From assembly GCF_032268605.1 (NCBI RefSeq), contig NZ_CP130318.1, positions 620,001 to 684,000 on the forward strand: a stretch of DNA of 64,000 bases. Reading direction: 5' to 3'. The first letter of the stretch is position 1. Each line of letters opens with the position of its first letter. The notes under the pieces are model-generated. The model had not been told where the DNA came from. It did no database searches and saw only the letters and a list, made by a program, of their open reading frames with translations. Positions 7,629 to 16,147 of the stretch are shown piece by piece. The translations under genes and the position numbers were made by a program. Origin of the DNA: Paenibacillus aurantius. GTDB lineage: Bacteria > Bacillota > Bacilli > Paenibacillales > NBRC-103111.

Positions 7629-8015
7629 TCATTCAATAATTAAAAAATCACCGGAATATTCCGCATAGATCATCGACAGATTCCCGTTGTCATCAAAAAT
7701 AATTTCCTTCTTTTCATACTTATCGATGTATAGCCTATATACTTTTCCTCCAGTAATTCCAGGTTCTATTCCATTGAACATAGCCTCTTGACCTGCCCTC
7801 CAATGAGTGGCATGAATAATATCAGAGGTAAGAGTATAATCCCTATTTTTTAATAAAGCTTTCTCTCTTGATAAGGATTCCATTAATAATTGTTTAGCTT
7901 TCTGACGTTTTGACCTGCTTTCTTTTGTGTCGTTTTTGGTGGTAATGTCGGTAATCAACTTTAACAAATCTTCCCCTAAAATAAATGATGGCTTGCTTTC
8001 GTTATCATCTCCCAT
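7629..8015 (-). CDS. Hypothetical protein, island
   Basis: 128 aa, charged in the N-terminal half (RSKRQKAKQLLMESLSREKALLK) and likely beta-rich in the C-terminal half. I chose the ATG at 8015, 9 bases from AGAGG; the ATG at 8024 touches the ribosome site. No family is recognised. A promoter-operator region lies upstream. It leads a minus-strand run with the small membrane protein and the HEPN-type gene, so the three may once have formed one unit. Confidence 0.6.
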   Translation of the reverse strand: MGDDNESKPSFILGEDLLKLITDITTKNDTKESRSKRQKAKQLLMESLSREKALLKNRDYTLTSDIIHATHWRAGQEAMFNGIEPGITGGKVYRLYIDKYEKKEIIFDDNGNLSMIYAEYSGDFLIIE

Positions 8016-8055
8016 AAATAACATCCTCTCTTGCCTAGTGTCTTTCTTAAATCAA

Positions 8056-8088
8056 ATCTAGCAGACAATTGATTATTGTCAATTCTTG
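8056..8088 (-). promoter_or_regulatory. Promoter with dyad operator for the 8015 gene
   Basis: On the minus strand a TTGACA -35 (8082-8077) overlaps a dyad GACAAT-N5-ATTGTC (8064-8080), with a TAGATT-like -10 about 16 bases on. A repressor site over the -35 box is likely. Confidence 0.45.
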
Positions 8089-8181
8089 TTATTTATGGTA
8101 CTATTCTTATATTATTTTGAGGTCCACCACAAGCGATATATAAATTAAAACTTAGAAACGTTATTGAAATCTTAATATGTC

Positions 8182-8234
8182 AGAAGCACTGCAAAGGTAA
8201 GAAAGTTGACTCTACCTTAGTAGTGCTTCTTTGT
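8182..8234 (+). terminator. Long hairpin upstream of 63-aa gene
   Basis: Outer stem AGAAGCACT/AGTGCTTCT (8182-8190 with 8222-8230) and inner stem AAGGTA/TACCTT (8194-8199 with 8213-8218), then TTTG. It ends just before the ribosome site at 8236, so it could act as an attenuator for the next gene or a terminator. Confidence 0.5.
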
Positions 8235-8248
8235 TAAGGAGTGAAATC

Positions 8249-8440
8249 ATGAAGAAGAATCATAACTGCACTGATGCTGATTTGCAAAACTTTATTGATT
8301 TTAAACAGGAAGTTGAGGTGTGGATTGCTGGAGAATTAGATGGGGTTGGGGAAGTGATAGGATATACAGAAAATACAGTAAAAATGAAAGACGGACTTTA
8401 TCTGAGGGGGAATTGCTACTTCAAAGTGAAAAATTGTTAA
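8249..8440 (+). CDS. Hypothetical 63-aa protein
   Basis: The ATG at 8249 follows AAGGAG by about 8 bases. The protein is short, acidic and probably beta-rich (VEVWIAGELDGVGEVIGYTENTVKM), without membrane or DNA-binding motifs. Preceded by a long hairpin and followed 74 bases later by the HNH-like gene. No family recognised. Confidence 0.55.
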   Translation: MKKNHNCTDADLQNFIDFKQEVEVWIAGELDGVGEVIGYTENTVKMKDGLYLRGNCYFKVKNC

Positions 8441-8514
8441 ACGTGGAGGATTTATTGAACGTCTATTTTTGGGAAGCGGGAAGAAATGATTAGCATCAAT
8501 AGGAGAGGGAAAGT

Positions 8515-9210
8515 TTGGAGCAACTGAAATTAATGGTTGAATTGATTCCAGAATTTACACATGGGTACAACTTACATGGTCATCATGGAGATGGTTTAAT
8601 AACTGGGTATCAGTGGAACAAATTATCTAAATATATTAGAGAAGAATCAAATAATACTTGCGAAATATGTTCTACTAATGAAAAGAATACGGGGTATGAC
8701 TGTCATGAAGTTTGGGAATTTAATATTGATAGCAAAGTTCAGAAACTAGTGAAACTACAATGCATCTGTAAAAACTGCCATGCTGTTAAGCATTTTGGAA
8801 GAAGCATGGGGAATATTATTGGTTTTGAAAAAATTGGTGTTGAACATTTTTGTAAAGTGAATAATACAACACCTGAAATATTCCATGAACACTATGAAGC
8901 TGTTTGTAAGCAATTCATAGAAAGAAGTAAGATAAGCTGGGAAGTGTCTTGTCAGGAGATTTTGGAGAAATACTATCCCATTATTGAATATCAGGAAGAT
9001 AGGAAGATTAGATTAGCTAGAAAGATAATTGAGTTATTGCGGAAAGATCCCCTTTTGACTGACGAAGAAATTGAAGTCTTATGCTTAGATGGCCAAATAT
9101 CTTATATATTAAGGGATGTTCGAGCAATATTGGATTGCACACAATTAAAGGACAAACAAGATGAATTGATGGTTCTATTTTTTCCAAAAAAGCGAAAAAC
9201 AAAAAATTGA
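8515..9210 (+). CDS. HNH-type zinc protein
   Basis: 231 aa from a TTG start, supported by AGGAG 8 bases upstream. Residues about 45-90 carry an HNH-like zinc frame: CEIC, DCHEVWEF, then CKNCHAVKHFGR. This pattern is seen in a family of uncharacterised HNH endonuclease-like proteins. The C-terminal half is helical and unassigned. It may cut nucleic acid; the DCHEVWE element replaces the usual HHI of HNH enzymes. It ends directly before a cluster of TTTGTATGACA repeats. Confidence 0.65.
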   Translation: MEQLKLMVELIPEFTHGYNLHGHHGDGLITGYQWNKLSKYIREESNNTCEICSTNEKNTGYDCHEVWEFNIDSKVQKLVKLQCICKNCHAVKHFGRSMGNIIGFEKIGVEHFCKVNNTTPEIFHEHYEAVCKQFIERSKISWEVSCQEILEKYYPIIEYQEDRKIRLARKIIELLRKDPLLTDEEIEVLCLDGQISYILRDVRAILDCTQLKDKQDELMVLFFPKKRKTKN

Positions 9211-9213
9211 CAG

Positions 9214-9358
9214 TTTGTATGACATTTGTATGACATACCTACTGTTGTACATACTGTCATACAAATGTCATACAAAAAAAGCCATAGGATTCATTCAACG
9301 ATATTATATTGAAAGTATGTATGACAAATGTCGTACATACTTTCATACAAATGTCATA
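9214..9358. repeat. TTTGTATGACA repeat and inverted-repeat cluster
   Basis: The 11-base unit TTTGTATGACA occurs twice in tandem (9214-9235) and twice in perfect inverted order (9255-9276), making a perfect 22-bp inverted repeat. A second, imperfect palindrome of related units follows at 9315-9358. At least six TATGACA or TGTCATA words occur in 145 bases. Candidate protein-binding array, iteron-like site or extended hairpin. Confidence 0.7.
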
Positions 9359-9401
9359 CAAGAAAAAGCCGTAGAATTTAAACTACGGCTTTTTCTTGTA
9401 T
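9356..9401. terminator. Strong bidirectional terminator
   Basis: A perfect 19-bp stem (9356-9374 with 9383-9401) contains AAAAAGCCGTAG/CTACGGCTTTTT and an 8-base loop. Its right arm encodes the last codons of the minus-strand XRE gene. Confidence 0.85.
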
Positions 9402-9640
9402 CTTGTAGTCGTTTGGTTTTCAAATTCTAGCTCTATAAGCCTAACGAGTTCTGAGGGCTTAATTTTAAGTGCCTTTGCAAGTTCAAAGATTGTTGTTAAT
9501 GAAGGTTGGCTCTTTCCACGTTCCATCATTGAAATAAAGGTTCGTTCAAGTGTTGATATTTCAGCAAGTTTATCTTGTGTTAATTCTTGCTTTATCCTAA
9601 GGGACTTAAGTATTTTCCCGAAAATGGCTTCTAAATGCAA
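9383..9640 (-). CDS. XRE-family transcriptional regulator
   Basis: 85 aa, one helix-turn-helix domain over residues about 8-65 (FGKILKSLRIKQELTQDKLAEI, then ERTFISMMERGKSQPS), typical of Cro/CI-type repressors in mobile elements. The basic tail TTRYKKKP is encoded inside the terminator stem. It may regulate the nearby island genes or bind the adjacent repeat cluster, but no site can be assigned with certainty. Confidence 0.9.
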   Translation of the reverse strand: MHLEAIFGKILKSLRIKQELTQDKLAEISTLERTFISMMERGKSQPSLTTIFELAKALKIKPSELVRLIELEFENQTTTRYKKKP

Positions 9641-9783
9641 AGGAATAACTCCTTTTAGAAACCATTATCATTCTACACTTTCAAATCAGTATGCATAATA
9701 AATAATTCAAATTGGTTTAAATTTACATAAAAATGTGATAGATTCTAATGTGACAATAAGATGGTAAAAAGGGGCTCGAATAG

Positions 9784-10515
9784 ATGTTAGATAAAATGGG
9801 TTTACTTAACGTGGATGAAAGATCAATAGAGAAAGTAGAGGTAAAAAAGGCTTCAATCATTCAGAAAATCGCGCGTAATACCTGGTGGGTAGTATTTCTG
9901 TCCACATTTGTTCTTTGGTACAACTGGCAAATTTGGTGGGGAGTATTAGCCTTTTTCGGGTCAATCGTTATTATGGGAATCGGTGACGAACCAGCAAAAA
10001 GAGCCAAAGAGATTGCAAATAATAAAAAATACGAAAAATTAAACGAACTTCTAACTTTAAGAGGAATAAACTGCTCTCAAAAATACATTACCGAGAAGTT
10101 TGACTTTGCAATTGTATTGGATGGACATGAAAATCGACTGTGCCTTGTAGATTATGAAATAAGAGAGTTCTCATTCAGTGATATTTTGGAAGTAGAGATA
10201 GTAGAGGATGAAATACAAATAACAAAAACGTCAAGGGGGAGTCAACTTGGCGGAGCGATTGTCGGTGGCGTTTTAGCAGGTGGAATCGGTGCAGTTATTG
10301 GGGGAGTGACAGGTTCAAAGTCAACTTCAAACGACAAGGTAAGAAGAATCTACATTAAAATGATTGTTAATGACATGCAAAGACCATTTGTAACTATTAA
10401 TTTTCTGAACGAGAAAAAGGAAATACTTAAGAAGGACAAAAAAGCTATGAAGGCAATAAACGACGCAAATCATTGGTACAGTCTGATTAGTGTAATAATA
10501 AAGAGGGCTGGATGA
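9784..10515 (+). CDS. Membrane protein with glycine-rich segment
   Basis: 243 aa. Two adjacent N-terminal hydrophobic segments (about residues 33-46 and 51-64) are followed by a soluble region, then a glycine-zipper-like stretch LGGAIVGGVLAGGIGAVIGG near residues 155-175. AAAAGGGG precedes the start. No enzyme motif. Glycine-zipper segments occur in membrane-associating proteins and some toxins; the role here is unknown. It converges with the flavoprotein gene and shares a hairpin terminator with it. Confidence 0.65.
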   Translation: MLDKMGLLNVDERSIEKVEVKKASIIQKIARNTWWVVFLSTFVLWYNWQIWWGVLAFFGSIVIMGIGDEPAKRAKEIANNKKYEKLNELLTLRGINCSQKYITEKFDFAIVLDGHENRLCLVDYEIREFSFSDILEVEIVEDEIQITKTSRGSQLGGAIVGGVLAGGIGAVIGGVTGSKSTSNDKVRRIYIKMIVNDMQRPFVTINFLNEKKEILKKDKKAMKAINDANHWYSLISVIIKRAG

Positions 10516-10570
10516 TATTAGCTATATTGAAGTATGTGAAAATTGCCTGTTTTTCATCATTAGGTGTGAT

Positions 10571-10596
10571 AAAGGCTGTCCAAATGGACAGCCTTT
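10571..10596. terminator. Terminator between membrane protein and flavoprotein genes
   Basis: Perfect 11-bp stem AAAGGCTGTCC/GGACAGCCTTT with loop AAAT. It lies at the end of the minus-strand flavoprotein gene and after the plus-strand membrane gene. Confidence 0.8.
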
Positions 10597-11860
10597 AGCT
10601 TTTTGAATATTTAGCGGCGTTTTTTCCAGCAGTATATCCAGTAGAGAAGGCGGCAGTGATATTATATCCGCCAGTATAGCCATGAATGTCCAATATTTCA
10701 CCGCAAAAGAATAAACCATTCGTAAGCTTTGATTGCATCGTTTTAGGATCAACTTCTTTTAAATTAATCCCTCCACCTGTTACAAACGCTTCTTCAATGG
10801 ACAAAGTGCCATTAACGGCGATAGGAAATGATTTAACTAACTTTGATAATTCTAACCATGCTTGCTTCGGGATATTGTCAAAAGTTATTTCACCGCTTAA
10901 ACTTGCTTTTTGAAGGAGCAAAGGAATCAATTTTTCAGGTAAATATCCTTTCAGCACATTTCTAACGATCTTTTTTTTATCGTTCTTAGCGAGTTCATAT
11001 GTATCTGTGTAGATGTTGTCTACGCTTCTTTCCGGAAACAAATCGATAGAAAGGTCCACCGTTTTTACGCTGAATTGTTTCATTATCTTCACTACAAACT
11101 GACTACAACGTAAAACAGTTGGTCCTGAGATTCCGAAATGAGTAAAGATCATATCACCGTCATGTTCGATTATCTTTTTACCCTTCGGATTCCACACAGA
11201 TAGAGAAATATCTCTAAGAGAAAGACCTTGAAGCTCCCTGCTTTGGATAAAAGCTTCTCTTGAAGTAAGAGGGACTTCAGTAGGGAAAAGTTCAGTTATT
11301 GAATGCCCAGCCATCTCTGCCCATGCATAGCCGTCCCCTGTTGAACCTGTGTGGGGTACAGACTTACCACCACTAGCGATTATGACAGTTAAACCGTTGA
11401 TTATTTCCCCGTTTTGTAGTTTAACACCAATTGTTTTCCCTTCTTTGTAGAGAACTTTGCTGACAGGACTATTTGTTTTTATAATAACACCCTGATTTCT
11501 AACTTTATTGACAAGGGCATCTACTACAGTTTTGGCTTTATCGGAAATAGGGAACATGCGACCACGATCTTCTTCTTTAAGGCGAATGCCAAGACCTTCA
11601 AAGAAAGACATTATATCTTTATTGCTGAAGGTTGCTAATGCGCTATGTAAGAAACGACCGTTGCCGGGTATATTCTTTATTAGTTCGTCAATTTCCTTGG
11701 CATTCGTGACGTTACATCTTCCACCACCAGATATGCCAAGTTTTCTTCCAAGTTTATCTCCTTTATCAATAAGAAGAACTTTTGCACCGCTTTCACTAGC
11801 GGCGATGCTTGCCATTAGTCCTGCAGAACCACCACCAATTACAATTACATCATAAGCCAT
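10595..11860 (-). CDS. BaiN/HI0933-family flavoprotein, island copy
   Basis: 421 aa, full family length. The N-terminal FAD-binding motif is VIVIGGGSAGLMA, followed by the family signatures [18 protein letters not shown] and [17 protein letters not shown]; a C-terminal GGYNITAAFSTGYTAGK closes the FAD domain. Members are NAD(P)/FAD-dependent oxidoreductases of mostly unknown substrate. Start set at 11860 by AGGAG 8 bases upstream. It is AT-rich like the island, while the broken resident homologue 90 bases away is GC-rich. It probably supplies the function lost from the resident gene. Confidence 0.9.
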   Translation of the reverse strand: MAYDVIVIGGGSAGLMASIAASESGAKVLLIDKGDKLGRKLGISGGGRCNVTNAKEIDELIKNIPGNGRFLHSALATFSNKDIMSFFEGLGIRLKEEDRGRMFPISDKAKTVVDALVNKVRNQGVIIKTNSPVSKVLYKEGKTIGVKLQNGEIINGLTVIIASGGKSVPHTGSTGDGYAWAEMAGHSITELFPTEVPLTSREAFIQSRELQGLSLRDISLSVWNPKGKKIIEHDGDMIFTHFGISGPTVLRCSQFVVKIMKQFSVKTVDLSIDLFPERSVDNIYTDTYELAKNDKKKIVRNVLKGYLPEKLIPLLLQKASLSGEITFDNIPKQAWLELSKLVKSFPIAVNGTLSIEEAFVTGGGINLKEVDPKTMQSKLTNGLFFCGEILDIHGYTGGYNITAAFSTGYTAGKNAAKYSKS

Positions 11861-11939
11861 TAAAAGTGCTCCTAAGTCCAAATTTTATTACATAATACCA
11901 TTAAGCAAGTTATTTATAAAAATATGTATTGACGGTCTG

Positions 11940-11960
11940 TTAAATTAGTTATACAGTCGT
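11940..11960. other. Island / chromosome junction inside resident gene
   Basis: Composition switches from AT-rich to GC-rich within about 20 bases. The resident reading frame stays alignable to the island copy up to GHTIT and then runs into unrelated AT-rich sequence and a stop. This marks the right end of the island. No obvious att repeat can be tested because the left end lies outside the window. Confidence 0.7.
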
Positions 11961-12524
11961 GATCGTGTGGCCGGCCTCCTCGGCCCAGGCGTAGCCGTCG
12001 CCAGTCGAGCCCGTGCGCGGCACCGACTTGCCGCCGACGGCCAGAATCACCGCGCGGGCCGGCACCTTCTCGCCGTTCGCGAGAAGGATGCCGGCGGCAC
12101 GTCCGTTTTCGTACAGGACGCGGCGGACCGGGGTGTTCACCCGGATGGCCACGCCCTGCGAGCGGACCTGCCCGATGAGGGCGTCGACGACCGTCTTCGC
12201 CTTGTCCGAGACCGGGAACATCCTTCCCCGGTCCTCCTCCTTCAGCGGGATGCCGAGCCCTTCGAAGAACGCGATGATATCCTTATTGCTGAAGCGGGTA
12301 AAGGCGCTGAACAGAAACCGCCCGTTGCCCGGAATATGGCGGATGATCTCGTCGATCTCCTTCGCATTCGTGACATTGCAGCGGCCGCCGCCCGAGATGC
12401 CGAGCTTGCGTCCGAGCTTATCGCCTTTATCGACCAGAAGCACCCGGGCTCCCTGCGAGCTGGCGGCAATGGCCGCCATCAGCCCCGAAGGCCCTCCGCC
12501 GATAACAATTACATCGTAGGTCAT
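11949..12524 (-). pseudogene. Resident BaiN/HI0933-family flavoprotein, 3'-truncated
   Basis: Codes for 191 of about 420 residues. It keeps the FAD motif [13 protein letters not shown] and the signature [18 protein letters not shown], and aligns almost residue by residue with the island copy until [13 protein letters not shown], then stops after two foreign codons. GC-rich codon use matches the genome, so this is the original chromosomal gene cut by island insertion. It lacks the substrate-side and C-terminal FAD regions and should be inactive. Its AAGGAG site and start are intact. Confidence 0.9.
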
Positions 12525-12546
12525 GACTGCAGCTCCTTGACTATCC

Positions 12547-12610
12547 GTGCCTTATCCAGATAAGGCACCAGAGAAGGTCTTCCTTATGCCAAACCGGGAT
12601 AAGGAAGGCC
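12547..12610 (-). promoter_or_regulatory. Two CCTTAT/ATAAGG hairpins in leader of broken gene
   Basis: A perfect GTGCCTTATC/GATAAGGCAC hairpin (12547-12568) and a second stem around CTTCCTTAT/ATAAGGAAG (12576-12610) sit just upstream of the truncated flavoprotein start. They may be a leader regulatory structure or a terminator (T-rich tail on the + side). Confidence 0.4.
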
Positions 12611-12701
12611 GTTTCTTTTTATTATAGTCGACAGACCCGCTTCCACCAAACGGCCGTTATCTTTCGTGGACCCCCCGACACCGGCCGTTCCCGCGCTATT
12701 A

Positions 12702-12741
12702 AAAAAACCATGGTCCCCGGCAGGCTGGGGACCATGGTTCT
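12702..12741 (-). terminator. Terminator of the ABC transporter operon
   Basis: Stem AACCATGGTCCCC/GGGGACCATGGTT with an 8-base loop. On the minus strand the stem is followed by seven T, about 90 bases beyond the permease stop. Confidence 0.85.
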
Positions 12742-12831
12742 TCTTATGTCAGCGACCTTGTCCAGCCGGGGCGTTCCACCGGCTGGCGGTTTTTAACTCT
12801 CCGCCAGCCGCTGCCAGCGAACCGGCCGCCG

Positions 12832-14493
12832 CTACTCGACCCGCTCCAGCCAGGCCGGTCCCGCCTTCTTAATCGCCTGGTAGAGCAGGAAGTTGGCGCC
12901 AAGCAGCAGCACGATCAGCGCCAAGGCGTAGACGGCAAGGGGCGGCCGGAGGAAAGCGGCCGAGACGATACACACGCCGCCCGTGGCGACGGCAACCAGG
13001 ACGTTGAAGAAAATATGGACGTTCTGCTTGACCGCTTTCTGCTCGTTGTCCCAGTTGAGCTTGGGAGACCTCAGATCGAACAGCATGCCCGTTAAGGTGA
13101 CGAGAAGCATCCCGGCCGCGGCGGCAGCCGTAAGGGCAAGGGCGAACCCGACCGGAGGCTTGACGAGGACGAACAGCGTCCCGAGCAGGAGCACAAGACC
13201 GACCGCCGACAGAAGCAGGGAGGTAATGACCTTGGCGGCAATCATTTTGCCGTAGGAGACCGGGAGGTGCTTCAGAATGTAGAAGCCCTGCCCCTCCCGG
13301 GAGAACGACGTTGTCGACGACGCGCTGCTCGCCGCGGTAAAGAGAAGGAAGGTGAAGCCGACGGCCAGAACAAGGGCGGCCGTGCTGCCGTTCTCCAGAT
13401 AGCGCCCGGAGTTTCGGACCTTGCCTATCAGATCGGGCTGGGTCAGAAGCGGGATCAGAAAGATGATCGGAAACAGGAAATTCATCAGCACGCAGTTAAT
13501 GAAGAAGGCCGGCGTGCGGAACAGCACCCGGAGCTCCTTGAAGGTCAGAGCCTTCAGCGCGGAGGAGCTTGCCGTCATCCGGTCCAACCGCTCCCCGGTA
13601 ACCTGCTTGCGGGTCGAGGAGGACTCCGAGAGACCCATGACGCCGCGGAAGTACAGCCATTCTCCGAGCAGCAGGAACAGCAGGAACAAGAGAGCCGTGG
13701 CCCCGAGGAAAAGTCCGAGATTGGCCAGCCCGCTGAGAGACGCGGGGTCGACGAGGGCCCCTGCCGCAAACCGGGAGCTCGGAAAGATGCCGGTGAAGGT
13801 GTTCAAGAGCGAGTTGTTCCCTTGCTGAAGCAGGGATTCCAGCTTCGCCTGGTCGTTCATCTGGCGGGAGAAGGACTGGAAAATGACATTAAAAGCAATG
13901 CCGGAGAAGACAGCCGCCACTCCTCCTATCATCCGGAACAGGTCCTTCCGCTTCCCGATGTTCGTGAACCGCATGATCACCATGGAGAAGAAGGAGGCGA
14001 TGATGAGCGGGATGACGGGAAGCGCCAGGAAGACAAGCACCCCGTAGAGATAATAGAGGGGGCCCGCCCCGCTTTTGACCCCATACGTACCGAGCACAGG
14101 CGCCAGCACGACGAAGACAGTCAGGTACTCATACGCCAGGGTAACCCCGAACTTGGCCGCCAGAATCTGATACGGCTTTAAGGGGAGGGGCAGCAAATGC
14201 TCCACGTCCTGTGAGAAGTAGTAAACGTTGATCACATAGAAAATGCCGAAGACGAAAATGACCGCGCAGCTCGCGGCAAGCCCCATGCCAAGCAGGATCC
14301 CCTCCTGGCCGAGAGGCGCGAACGCATCATAGATTTGCGAGAGAAAGAGAATGACCGCGAATCCGATGGGAAGACAGGCCACGAGCAGAAGAATGGCGAG
14401 CAGCCAGGTCTTCACCGCGGACTTCTTCTTAAACGCGGCCATCCCGCTGCCGTTCTTGAGCAGAATCCGGGCCAGCACCAGGGAGCGGCTCAT
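12832..14493 (-). CDS. ABC transporter permease (ABC-2 type)
   Basis: 553 aa integral membrane protein with about twelve hydrophobic segments, the first at about residues 28-50. It has the composition of large ABC-2-type exporter permeases with a duplicated six-helix layout. Its start overlaps the end of the ATP-binding subunit gene by 4 bases (ATGA), so the two form one transporter. The substrate cannot be told from sequence; related pairs export peptides, antibiotics or lipids. Confidence 0.85.
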   Translation of the reverse strand: MSRSLVLARILLKNGSGMAAFKKKSAVKTWLLAILLLVACLPIGFAVILFLSQIYDAFAPLGQEGILLGMGLAASCAVIFVFGIFYVINVYYFSQDVEHLLPLPLKPYQILAAKFGVTLAYEYLTVFVVLAPVLGTYGVKSGAGPLYYLYGVLVFLALPVIPLIIASFFSMVIMRFTNIGKRKDLFRMIGGVAAVFSGIAFNVIFQSFSRQMNDQAKLESLLQQGNNSLLNTFTGIFPSSRFAAGALVDPASLSGLANLGLFLGATALLFLLFLLLGEWLYFRGVMGLSESSSTRKQVTGERLDRMTASSSALKALTFKELRVLFRTPAFFINCVLMNFLFPIIFLIPLLTQPDLIGKVRNSGRYLENGSTAALVLAVGFTFLLFTAASSASSTTSFSREGQGFYILKHLPVSYGKMIAAKVITSLLLSAVGLVLLLGTLFVLVKPPVGFALALTAAAAAGMLLVTLTGMLFDLRSPKLNWDNEQKAVKQNVHIFFNVLVAVATGGVCIVSAAFLRPPLAVYALALIVLLLGANFLLYQAIKKAGPAWLERVE

Positions 14494-15209
14494 AGCGTCA
14501 TCTCCAGGAATATTTTCTCGAGCGATTCATTGGCCTGGAAGTGCTCCTGAAGCTCCTTGAACGTGCCGCAGAACCGGATCCTGCCCTTGACGATGATGGC
14601 CACCCGGTCGCACAGCCTCTCAGCCACCTCCAGCACGTGCGTGGAGAAGAAGACGGTCTTGCCGCTGTCCGTATGCTCGCGCATCATCTCTTTCAAGGTG
14701 AAGGAGGATTTCGGATCCAGTCCGGTCAAGGGCTCGTCAAGGATCCAGACCTCCGGCCGGTGAACGAGCACGCCCATGAGCACGATCTTCTGCCGCATCC
14801 CGTGGGAATAGCTCTGGATGGAGTCTCCGAGCGCGGTAGTCATGTCGAACCGTTCCGCAAGCGATTCGATCCGTTCCTTGCGGACTTCCTTCGGCACATC
14901 GTACATGTCCGCCATGAAAGTAAGGTATTCCAGGCCTTTCAGGCGGAGAAAAAGATCCGGGCTGTCCGGCACATACCCGAACTGCTTCTTGGCCTCCAGG
15001 GTGTCGGTGGAAATGTTCCGGCCGTTAATGGTGATCGTCCCGCCGTCGGGGCGGATGATGCCGGTGATCATTTTGATCGTGGTGGTTTTGCCGGCGCCGT
15101 TCGGGCCGAGGAATCCGAAGATTTCCCCTTGGCGGACGGTCAGCTGCAGGTCGTCCACCGCTTTAACGGTTCCGTTGTAGCTCTTCGTGACGTGATTCAG
15201 TTCAATCAT
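14490..15209 (-). CDS. ABC transporter ATP-binding protein
   Basis: 239 aa. Walker A is GPNGAGKTTTIKM (near residue 35), the signature is SYSHGMRQK (a variant of LSGGQ, with H in place of G) and Walker B is VWILDEPLTGLD, followed by the switch STHVLE. It powers the permease encoded directly downstream with an ATGA overlap. The gene is preceded by a GGAGGT ribosome site. Cytoplasmic face of the membrane; exporter-type by similarity to the multidrug ATPase family. Confidence 0.92.
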   Translation of the reverse strand: MIELNHVTKSYNGTVKAVDDLQLTVRQGEIFGFLGPNGAGKTTTIKMITGIIRPDGGTITINGRNISTDTLEAKKQFGYVPDSPDLFLRLKGLEYLTFMADMYDVPKEVRKERIESLAERFDMTTALGDSIQSYSHGMRQKIVLMGVLVHRPEVWILDEPLTGLDPKSSFTLKEMMREHTDSGKTVFFSTHVLEVAERLCDRVAIIVKGRIRFCGTFKELQEHFQANESLEKIFLEMTL

Positions 15210-15430
15210 AGTTACCTCCGGCGTACAAAAATGGATATCCGGGCTTGCTGATTACCACTGCTGGTCAACAAGCCTTCCTATAGATATAAACGAAAGCAAA
15301 GAGATTAGGTTTCACAAGGCATCACCCATTATAGAGGGTATTTCGGGAACCTGGCAATGCCGCAGGATTCCTACCCTCCTCCAGCTTAAGGGGCCCCGGT
15401 TAAAAGGCGGGAATCCTCCCGTTTAAATTT

Positions 15431-15460
15431 TGGTTAAAAATGCCCTTCCCAGCCATACTA
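15431..15460 (+). promoter_or_regulatory. Possible forespore sigma-F/G promoter
   Basis: A CATACTA -10 element at 15454-15460 with GGTTA at -35 spacing, 30 bases before the small lysine/glutamine-rich gene. The -10 is an exact sigma-G type word; the -35 is weak. Confidence 0.35.
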
Positions 15461-15489
15461 AGGCAGAATCTATCTAAGGAGGAAGCAAG

Positions 15490-15612
15490 ATGGCGAACCG
15501 TTCCAATGATTCCAAGGAGCAGCAGAAGCAGGAGCACCAGAACGCTAAACAGAGCGCCCCGGGTGAAAAAGTGGACAAGCGTCTGGACGGCCCGAACCGT
15601 CCTTCCGAGTGA
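15490..15612 (+). CDS. Small hydrophilic protein, possibly spore-associated
   Basis: 40 aa from an ATG behind AAGGAGG. Very hydrophilic and rich in Q, K, N and S (MANRSNDSKEQQKQEHQ...), without hydrophobic core, as seen in small spore proteins of bacilli. The next gene starts 11 bases after its stop, so the two are co-transcribed. A CATACTA element upstream hints at forespore expression. Family not identified. Confidence 0.55.
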   Translation: MANRSNDSKEQQKQEHQNAKQSAPGEKVDKRLDGPNRPSE

Positions 15613-15622
15613 GGACCCGGCC

Positions 15623-16066
15623 ATGAGCGACAAGGACCTGGATCCGTTCGAGATCGAATTCCTGCCCGAATTCCGCAAGGGCCGGGGCCCGGAGGAGCCT
15701 TTCGTTAATGAATACGGGGTGACCATCGGGGATCACGACTACCGTTCGGAGAACTCCCCCCTCGAGAACTGGACCGCGGGAACGGATCCGTCGGTCATGG
15801 CGGGAGACGAGTGGGTTCATCCCTTCAAGGATATCGGCTTTCATACCGCCGAGAACCGGGATTACTTCGAACGCGGCATCCCGCCGAGAGGGGGCATCAC
15901 CATGCATCCGACCATCGACACCGCGTACGACTACGCTCTCGGCCAGGCTGGTGACGAAGGCCACGAGGAGCGAAGCACCGGGATGGACGGGAGCCCGAAT
16001 GCGTCCGGGGAAAGGGAAGCGGGAGCCGATGCCGGGGCGGGGGACCGCGGGCGCGAACGCCCTTAA
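15623..16066 (+). CDS. DUF3905 domain-containing protein
   Basis: 147 aa. The central part, LPEFRKGRGPEEPFVNEYG, then GDHDYRSENSPL, MAGDEWVHPFKDIGF and TAENRDYFE, matches my memory of the DUF3905 family of spore-forming Bacillota. The C-terminus is a low-complexity G/A/E/R tail. The ATG at 15623 follows GAGGAC; the longer upstream frame overlaps the 40-aa gene and is not used. Function unknown. Confidence 0.75.
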   Translation: MSDKDLDPFEIEFLPEFRKGRGPEEPFVNEYGVTIGDHDYRSENSPLENWTAGTDPSVMAGDEWVHPFKDIGFHTAENRDYFERGIPPRGGITMHPTIDTAYDYALGQAGDEGHEERSTGMDGSPNASGEREAGADAGAGDRGRERP

Positions 16067-16070
16067 TCCT

Positions 16071-16098
16071 TTGCAAACCTTTCTCCCCGATGTATAAT
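16071..16098 (+). promoter_or_regulatory. Sigma-A promoter of bacilliredoxin gene
   Basis: TTGCAA, 16-base spacer, TATAAT, 50 bases before the bacilliredoxin start. Confidence 0.7.
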
Positions 16099-16147
16099 AT
16101 AGGGGAGAAGCCGACCTTTTCGGCCGGTTAAGAAGGAGTGAATTGAC

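Noticed and set aside
9214-9358. Repeat cluster considered as CRISPR array
   Set aside because: 11-base units in tandem and inverted order, no spacers of constant length, no cas genes.
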